In this document: in pieces, positions 1 through 3,983 of the stretch
Position numbering within the stretch: the first letter of the stretch is position 1
Layout of the letters: each line of letters starts with the position of its first letter
NCBI GenBank assembly: GCA_964639395.1
Contig: CAZXCT010000079.1
Location: 1-5,238 of the forward strand
Length of the DNA stretch: 5,238 nt
From: ATZT02 sp964639395
GTDB lineage: Bacteria > Actinomycetota > Actinomycetes > S36-B12 > UBA5976
Reading direction: 5' to 3'
Made by a program: the position numbers and the translations under genes
The notes under the pieces: model-generated
What the model saw: only the letters and a program-made list of their open reading frames with translations
Database searches by the model: none
Told to the model about the DNA's origin: nothing

Positions 1-43
1 CTGATTCACCGTGCCCCAGGTCAGTTGAATCTTCTATTCGTGG

Positions 44-96
44 CCGAGTTCTATGTTTTGTTTGCTCCCCTAGGGCAGAGCTGGAAACAAACTCGG
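44..96. repeat. Long interrupted inverted repeat (possible RNA stem-loop)
   Basis: Three consecutive arms pair exactly: CCGAGT (44-49) with ACTCGG (91-96), TTGTTT (58-63) with AAACAA (85-90), and GCTC (64-67) with GAGC (78-81). Together they give 16 base pairs, interrupted by an 8-nt bulge (50-57) and a 3-nt bulge (82-84), around a 10-nt loop that itself contains CCCTAGGG. Neither strand shows a T-run after the stem, so it does not look like an intrinsic terminator. It could be a structured RNA or an end-recognition site of a mobile element. Confidence 0.5.
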
Positions 97-111
97 AAAG
101 TTACCACATTC

Positions 112-126
112 TGCCAGTGGCTGGCA
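112..126. repeat. Short perfect inverted repeat
   Basis: TGCCAG (112-117) and CTGGCA (121-126) are perfect reverse complements around the 3-nt loop TGG. It lies 60 nt past the trmD stop on the trmD strand. No T-run follows on either strand, so it is not a standard rho-independent terminator. Confidence 0.45.
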
Positions 127-185
127 ATTGGTCTTGACACCGGGTCTTGTCTAGTTAAATCTTCTGATTATCAACCGGTTAGTTA

Positions 186-863
186 TCAGTTGGCGTTTTT
201 AGTTTGAGATCGTCGCCAATTCGCTATTTCTGCATGATTTCCAGATAACAACACTTCTGGCACGGCTAGTTCGCGCCATAGTGCTGGTCGAGTAAACACG
301 GGACCCTCTGTTAAATTCTCCATCTCACCCGCTGCAAAAGAGTCGTCAATAATGGATGCTTCGTTTCCTAATACTCCAGGAATTAAACGCGTTACTGCTT
401 CAATTATTGCAATGGCAGCGACTTCGCCTCCGCTTAATACGTAGTTGCCTAGTGATATCTCTTTTACACATTTAACTTTTGAATGCTGCTTATAGTGCTC
501 ACCAACTCGTGAATCGATTCCCTCGTATCTTCCGCAGGCAAAAATTAGGTGGGAGTCTTCAGCTAAATTATTGGCGATGCTCTGAACAAAAGTCTCACCT
601 GCCGGGGTTGGTATGACAAGTGTTACTTCATTCGCCTGTTCAAGAATTGCATCAATTGCTTCGCCCCACGGAACCGGAGACATAACCATTCCGGGCCCTC
701 CGCCGTAAGGGGTGTCATCAACAGTTTTGTGTTTGTCATGAGTGAAATCTCGCAAGTTATGTATATTCACATTTATTAAGTTGTTCTCTCGTGCTTTACC
801 GATCAAGGAAAGCCGCAAAGGCTCAAAGAATTCAGGAAAAATTGAAATAATATCTATTCTCAT
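186..863 (-). CDS. trmD: tRNA (guanine(37)-N1)-methyltransferase TrmD, C-terminus shortened
   Basis: TrmD uses S-adenosylmethionine to make m1G37 next to the anticodon of a subset of tRNAs, which prevents +1 frameshifting; the family acts as a cytoplasmic dimer with a SPOUT trefoil-knot fold. The 225-residue protein shows YGGGPGM (53-59), CGRYEGID (110-117) and the knot segment EISLGNYVLSGGE (135-147). It also has RLIPGVLG (159-166), then DSF (174-176) and TRP (191-193), and the end LSGNH..IANWRR. Arg159 and Asp174 fit the conserved Arg/Asp pair proposed as catalytic in the family. The start is an ATG whose first bases form an ATGA overlap with the rimM stop, so translation is probably coupled. 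Two oddities: Asn140 stands where Asp is usual (SIGDYVL), and the protein ends about five residues after WRRSQ, without the RPDLL-like terminal helix seen in most homologues. The identification is secure. Confidence 0.97.
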   Translation of the reverse strand: MRIDIISIFPEFFEPLRLSLIGKARENNLINVNIHNLRDFTHDKHKTVDDTPYGGGPGMVMSPVPWGEAIDAILEQANEVTLVIPTPAGETFVQSIANNLAEDSHLIFACGRYEGIDSRVGEHYKQHSKVKCVKEISLGNYVLSGGEVAAIAIIEAVTRLIPGVLGNEASIIDDSFAAGEMENLTEGPVFTRPALWRELAVPEVLLSGNHAEIANWRRSQTKNAN

Positions 864-1384
864 TTTGCCTCAATTGCCGCTTCGTCAAATAAGCCTTTAG
901 GTGGGTTTAATACTATTCTTTTTTGGGTCAAATCAACTTTTGGGACAATTTCATCAACAAATGGAACCAAGATTTCACGATTATCGAGTGTTTTAATCAC
1001 TAATAAATCTTGCGCAGTCCGATAAATAACTTCAATAACTTCACCAAGTACTTCATCTTTTTGAGAAACTGCCGTAAGGCCGATTAACTGATCCTCATAG
1101 AAAGCATCCCCTGCTTGCGGAATCTCACTATCATCAAGCTCTACTACTAGGTAGCAACCTTTTAAATCTTCTGCAAGGTTTCGATCAGAAATTTCTTCAA
1201 ACGTGACTAGCAACTTTTTGGTATGAACCCGCGCAGAGGCCACGGTCAATTCTTTGTTTTGATTTTGAAGAGTTAGTTTGATTCCTTTGAGAAATCTTTT
1301 TTCTGGCTCATCAGTGAGAACTTCTACGTTTATTTCACCTTTTACGCCGTGTGGTCGACCGAGGCGGCCAACAACTACCTGCAT
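860..1384 (-). CDS. rimM: 16S rRNA processing / 30S maturation factor RimM
   Basis: RimM binds ribosomal protein S19 and helps mature the 3' (head) domain of the 30S subunit; it is not part of the finished ribosome. The 174-residue protein has the two expected domains. The N-terminal RimM beta-barrel begins VVVGRLGRPHGVKGE (residues 3-17), and the C-terminal PRC-barrel begins near FYEDQLIGL (95-103). The PRC part ends with the family pattern ILVPFVDEIVPKVDL...IVLNPPKGL (138-165). Length is normal. The ATG lies 3 nt after the KH gene stop, with no strong Shine-Dalgarno sequence, so it probably depends on coupling to the gene upstream. Its TGA stop shares four bases (ATGA) with the trmD start. 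Confidence 0.97.
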   Translation of the reverse strand: MQVVVGRLGRPHGVKGEINVEVLTDEPEKRFLKGIKLTLQNQNKELTVASARVHTKKLLVTFEEISDRNLAEDLKGCYLVVELDDSEIPQAGDAFYEDQLIGLTAVSQKDEVLGEVIEVIYRTAQDLLVIKTLDNREILVPFVDEIVPKVDLTQKRIVLNPPKGLFDEAAIEAK

Positions 1385-1387
1385 AAA

Positions 1388-1627
1388 TTATTCGCCGTCT
1401 ATATCCACAAAGTCGATACGAGTTGGACGACCCGGCTGCAAGGCATTAATCACAGTTCTAATAGAGGTTGCAGTGCGGCCATTTCTTCCGATCACGCGAC
1501 CCAAGTCCTCGCCATTTACAGCAACTTCTAGTGTCACTCCACGTTTGGTGGTACGTGGGGCAACTTCAACATCTTCAGGGTGATCAACAATGCCTTTTAC
1601 TAAGTGTTCGAGTGCATCCTCAATCAT
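1388..1627 (-). CDS. khpA: KH-domain RNA-binding protein KhpA
   Basis: This is a 79-residue single KH-domain protein of the family that sits between rpsP and rimM in many Gram-positive bacteria. Homologues (KhpA) bind RNA, often as a partner of KhpB/EloR, and in firmicutes influence cell elongation and RNA stability; the role in actinobacteria is less clear. The GxxG loop is GRNG (residues 47-50) within GRVIGRNGRTATSIR, the RNA-backbone grip of KH folds, followed by the expected helix. Its ATG lies 3 nt after the rpsP stop. An AGAGGA-like ribosome site (about 1635-1640) lies inside the end of rpsP, and the next gene, rimM, starts 3 nt after this stop. The family is certain; the function is inferred from homologues. 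Confidence 0.93.
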   Translation of the reverse strand: MIEDALEHLVKGIVDHPEDVEVAPRTTKRGVTLEVAVNGEDLGRVIGRNGRTATSIRTVINALQPGRPTRIDFVDIDGE

Positions 1628-1630
1628 TAT

Positions 1631-2206
1631 TTAATCCTCTTTGGTTTCTTCAGCTGCTGCAGCTGGTGCTTCAACTTCTTCTGCTACGGCTTCTTCAACG
1701 ACTGGAGTGTCTTCTGCGGCTGTTTCTGCTGCAACAGGGGCTTCTTCAACAGGTGCGGCTTCGGCAACTGGAGCTTCTTCAGCTTTAACTTCTTCTACTT
1801 TTGGTTCTTCGATTTTTGGCTCTACTTTTTTAGGTGGATTTTTTGCTTCTTCTTCTTTGACTTTAAAGGCATCTTTAACAGCAGCTTCGTAAATAGCTTT
1901 ACGGTTTGGCTTTGGTGGTGCGACCTGAACTTTATTTGTGGTGTCACCTTCGCCGGTGAATTTTTGCCAGTCACCAGTTAGCTTCAAAATTGCTTTAACT
2001 GGATCGGTTGGTTGTGCACCAACGCCAAGCCAATACTGCACACGGGCTGAATTAACTTCAATAACAGATGGGTTCTCTTTAGGCTGATAAACGCCAACTT
2101 CTTCAATGGAGCGGCTGTTTCTAGCAGCGCGTTGATCGGCAATAACGATTCGATACATCGGGGTATGGATTTTTCCGAGACGCTTTAGTTTAATTCTTAC
2201 CGCCAC
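1631..2206 (-). CDS. rpsP: 30S ribosomal protein S16 with long acidic Ala/Glu-rich tail
   Basis: S16 binds 16S rRNA early in 30S assembly. Residues 1-85 are a normal S16 domain: MAVRIKLKRLGKIHTPMYRI, then VIADQRAARNSRSIEEVGVY, then YWLGVGAQPTDPV. The protein is 191 residues, against about 80-90 for most bacterial S16. Residues 105-127 are a charged helical linker, and 128-191 are a low-complexity tail of Glu, Ala, Val and Pro repeats such as EEAPVAEAAPVEEAPVA. Long acidic S16 tails are typical of actinobacteria, so this supports the taxonomic call. The start is GTG, chosen because it begins the conserved MAVRIKL and has GAGG six bases upstream (AGAGGATCAAGTG). It is the first gene of the rpsP-khpA-rimM-trmD operon and needs its own promoter, because the gene just upstream (HTH) points the other way. 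Confidence 0.97.
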   Translation of the reverse strand: MAVRIKLKRLGKIHTPMYRIVIADQRAARNSRSIEEVGVYQPKENPSVIEVNSARVQYWLGVGAQPTDPVKAILKLTGDWQKFTGEGDTTNKVQVAPPKPNRKAIYEAAVKDAFKVKEEEAKNPPKKVEPKIEEPKVEEVKAEEAPVAEAAPVEEAPVAAETAAEDTPVVEEAVAEEVEAPAAAAEETKED

Positions 2207-2207
2207 T

Positions 2208-2218
2208 TGATCCTCTTT
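2208..2218 (-). promoter_or_regulatory. Ribosome binding site of rpsP
   Basis: On the minus strand AAAAAGAGGATCAA precedes the GTG start of rpsP. The GAGGA core is 5-6 nt from the start codon, which is optimal spacing. It is the strongest Shine-Dalgarno sequence in the window and supports GTG at 2206 as the true start of S16. Confidence 0.7.
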
Positions 2219-2284
2219 TTCTAATTCTTGGAGGGCTAAGTCTCTCAGACATTGCGGTGGTGACTTACAGCAGGATCCGTTACA

Positions 2285-2302
2285 TAGAATGGTACTATTC
2301 TA
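2285..2302. promoter_or_regulatory. 18-bp near-palindrome with promoter elements; candidate XRE operator
   Basis: TAGAATGGTACTATTCTA is palindromic except for one central pair: TAGAAT (2285-2290) pairs with ATTCTA (2297-2302) around GTAC (2292-2295). On the plus strand it contains TGG-TACTAT (2290-2298), an extended -10 motif, whose expected start point falls on the GTG at 2305. On the minus strand the left-reading arm gives TAGAAT, a -10-like hexamer that would start a transcript near 2290, about 84 nt before rpsP. A dyad of this size next to an XRE-type regulator fits an autoregulatory operator that could also affect rpsP. No convincing -35 box is seen for either direction. Function is inferred. 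Confidence 0.45.
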
Positions 2303-2304
2303 GA

Positions 2305-2520
2305 GTGTTTTTACCCCTTGAAAGCTTGCGGCTGCGTGCCCGTCTAACTCAAACTGAAGTGGCTGCTCGCATGGGTGTCTCGCAGCGAAGGATTTCCGCA
2401 ATTGAAAATGGTGAGGATTTGCAACTTTCTACCCTGAGCAGATACTTAAGGGCACTTGAAATGGACTTAGAAGTTTTTGCAGTACATAAAAGTACCAGAT
2501 TAGAAATTAATCTAGATTAA
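2305..2520 (+). CDS. XRE/HigA-antitoxin-like helix-turn-helix protein
   Basis: This is a small DNA-binding protein of the XRE (Cro/C1) type, 71 residues from GTG at 2305. Residues 6-58 form the domain: SLRLRARLTQTEVAARM (helices 1-2), GVSQRRISAIENGE (recognition helix), then LSTLSRYLRALEMDLEVFA. The last segment matches the end of HigA-like antitoxins, which typically read TLRRYVEALGG. No toxin gene adjoins it: neighbours are ffh and rpsP, both on the opposite strand. An upstream in-frame GTG at 2257 would add 16 residues (87 in all). I prefer 2305 because the family normally begins a few residues before helix 1, because the added segment would be encoded by the palindrome, and because an extended -10 ends 6 nt before 2305, as in leaderless genes. 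It converges on ffh, sharing four bases. Regulatory target unknown. Confidence 0.8.
   Translation: MFLPLESLRLRARLTQTEVAARMGVSQRRISAIENGEDLQLSTLSRYLRALEMDLEVFAVHKSTRLEINLD
2507..2520. repeat. 14-bp perfect palindrome at the convergent gene ends
   Basis: TTAATCTAGATTAA is a perfect palindrome. It contains the plus-strand TAA of the HTH gene (2518-2520) and the minus-strand TAA of ffh (2517-2519). It is AT-rich and has no GC stem or T-run, so it is not a strong intrinsic terminator. It may be a protein-binding site, or simply reflect the shared stop codons. Confidence 0.4.
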
Positions 2521-3983
2521 AGTTTAAATGCTGAGCCAAATTCTTCTTTTGGCGTTTGTACTCCTTTAGCTTCCATCGCACGTTTAGCAGGATTTCCACT
2601 TTTGCGAGCACCTTTTTTAGGTTTTTCTTTTTGTTTGTTTGGTTTATTGAATCCGGAATTTGCAACGCCAGGAATACTTCCAGTGGCTTGCGCTCGGCGC
2701 ATCATCTTTTGGGCTTGGGTAAATCTCTCTAGCAGATTATTTACATCGCTAACTTGAACTCCCGCGCCTTGAGCAATCTTTACTCTTCGTGCCGCATCTA
2801 AAGATCTAGGGTCTTTGCGCTCTTGGGGATTCATTGATTGAATGATTGCTTCGATTCTGACTAACTCTTTATCGTCTAAAGCCGCTATTTGTTTTTTAGC
2901 TTGCGCCATTCCAGGCATCATCGTCAACATTTTTGAAAGTGAACCCATATTTTTTAAGCCCTGTAATTGCTCTAAAAAGTCCTCTAAAGTGAAGTCTTCT
3001 CCGCTAGATATTTTTTGGGCAAATCGCTCTTGCTGGCTGGTATCAAAGACTCGCTCTGCCTGCTCAATAAGCGTCAGTACATCGCCCATATCCAAGATTC
3101 GATTTGCAAGACGATCAGGATGAAAAAGATCAAAGTCATCTAACTTCTCACCTGTTGAGGCATAAAGAATAGGTAAGCCAGTGCTCTCTACCAACGATAA
3201 GGCGGCACCGCCTCGTGCATCGCCATCTAGTTTTGTCAGAACTATTGCATCAAAACCGACTTTGTCTAAAAATGACTTAGCAGTATTAACCGAATCTTGT
3301 CCGATCATGGCATCAATCACCAAAATTGTTTCGTCAGGATTTACGGCGGCGCGAATTGCTTGGGCTTGCTTTGTAAGATCTTCATCAATTGCGAGGCGGC
3401 CGGCGGTATCGATTATTACGATGTCATGCAAATTCTTCTTAGCTTCGGTTATGGCATTTTTGGCCACCTTTACTGGATCGCCAACTCCGTTTCCGGGCTC
3501 AGGGGCATAAACCGAAACTTTGGCACTTTCGCCAACAATCTTTAGTTGATCAACTGCGTTAGGTCTTTGTAAGTCGGCTGCTACTAAGAGCGGGGTGTGT
3601 CCATCTCGTGCAAAATATTTGGCTAGTTTTGCGGCCAAAGTTGTTTTACCGGCACCCTGCAGTCCCAGCAACATAATGACAGTAGGAGGGTTCTTAGCAA
3701 ATTTTGGGCGACGGGTTTCACTACCTAATATTTGAACTAATTCTTCATGGACAATTTTTGTTACTTGCTGTCCAGGATTTATGGATTTTGAAACTGCTTC
3801 ACTTACCGCTTTTACTCTGACGCGAGCAATAAAGTTTTCTGCTACTTCGAGCACCACGTCGCCAGCCAGCAAGGCATCTTTAATCTCAGAAAGTGCTTGA
3901 GTTATATCTGCTTCGCTTAATCGGCCTTTGCCCCTAAGCGACTTAAGGGTGAGATTGAGTTTTTCAGATAACTGGGCGAACAT
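2517..3983 (-). CDS. ffh: Signal recognition particle protein Ffh (SRP54)
   Basis: Ffh, with 4.5S/SRP RNA, binds signal sequences of nascent membrane and secreted proteins and delivers ribosomes to FtsY at the membrane, with GTP hydrolysis. From ATG at 3983 it is 488 residues. The N domain is residues 1-85. The G domain shows P-loop GLQGAGKTT (107-115), DLQRPNAVDQL (137-147), DTAGRL (192-197) and TKLDGDARGGA (250-260). The M domain runs from about 300, with a Met-rich finger loop (LKNMGSLSKMLTMMPGM, 343-359) and the RNA-binding segment RRVKIAQGAG (399-408). A Lys-rich tail follows from 446. ATG at 3983 is preferred over in-frame TTG at 4001 because homologues begin MFxxLSxxL. The start overlaps glnD by 20 nt with no strong ribosome site, suggesting coupling. 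The gene end shares four bases with the convergent HTH gene. Confidence 0.97.
   Translation of the reverse strand: MFAQLSEKLNLTLKSLRGKGRLSEADITQALSEIKDALLAGDVVLEVAENFIARVRVKAVSEAVSKSINPGQQVTKIVHEELVQILGSETRRPKFAKNPPTVIMLLGLQGAGKTTLAAKLAKYFARDGHTPLLVAADLQRPNAVDQLKIVGESAKVSVYAPEPGNGVGDPVKVAKNAITEAKKNLHDIVIIDTAGRLAIDEDLTKQAQAIRAAVNPDETILVIDAMIGQDSVNTAKSFLDKVGFDAIVLTKLDGDARGGAALSLVESTGLPILYASTGEKLDDFDLFHPDRLANRILDMGDVLTLIEQAERVFDTSQQERFAQKISSGEDFTLEDFLEQLQGLKNMGSLSKMLTMMPGMAQAKKQIAALDDKELVRIEAIIQSMNPQERKDPRSLDAARRVKIAQGAGVQVSDVNNLLERFTQAQKMMRRAQATGSIPGVANSGFNKPNKQKEKPKKGARKSGNPAKRAMEAKGVQTPKEEFGSAFKL

Larger units (their letters stand above)
23..165. repeat. Spaced direct repeat AGTTRAATCTTCT
   Basis: The 13-mer AGTTGAATCTTCT at 23-35 recurs as AGTTAAATCTTCT at 153-165, with one mismatch. 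The copies are 130 bp apart and bracket both hairpins. Each copy is preceded by GTC a few bases upstream. The repeats may be protein-binding sites, traces of a duplication, or chance; only two copies are visible. Confidence 0.35.
1..185. other. Non-coding or unassigned stretch after trmD, with inverted and direct repeats
   Basis: No convincing gene is visible on either strand. Plus-strand frame 1 is open from the window edge to the stop at 205-207, but its product resembles no family I recognise and it runs into the trmD 3' end. On the minus strand, downstream of trmD, all frames are interrupted by stops and there is no ribosome site plus start resembling ribosomal protein L19 (rplS), the gene that usually follows trmD. 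The stretch holds a 16-bp interrupted stem (44-96), a 6-bp hairpin (112-126), an 8-bp palindrome AACCGGTT (173-180) and a spaced direct repeat (23-35 and 153-165). It could be an rplS leader, a remnant of a mobile element or a recombination boundary; I cannot decide between these. Confidence 0.55.

Noticed and set aside
134..139. Perfect TTGACA -35 hexamer on the plus strand
   Set aside because: No good -10 follows at 16-18 bp (only TAAATC or AAATCT), and it would transcribe antisense into trmD. Probably chance.
1..207. Plus-strand open frame across the left edge, 68 codons to a TGA at 205-207
   Set aside because: The product has no recognisable motif, its only internal start is a TTG at 25 without a ribosome site, and it runs into the trmD 3' end. 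An edge-truncated gene cannot be fully excluded.
1278..1583. Plus-strand open frames opposite rimM and khpA
   Set aside because: They lie opposite clearly conserved genes, with no ribosome site and no family resemblance.
1604..1981. Plus-strand open frames opposite rpsP, one rich in Phe/Cys/Trp and one in Ser/Ala
   Set aside because: They are antisense shadows of the repetitive acidic S16 tail; GAA/GCA-type codons on the minus strand keep the other frames open.
2240..2250. Small hairpin GTCT-CTC-AGAC in the rpsP leader
   Set aside because: Only four base pairs; too weak to claim as an attenuator or autoregulatory site.
2842..3545. Three plus-strand open frames opposite ffh
   Set aside because: They are antisense to the conserved Ffh G and M domains and show composition typical of shadow frames.
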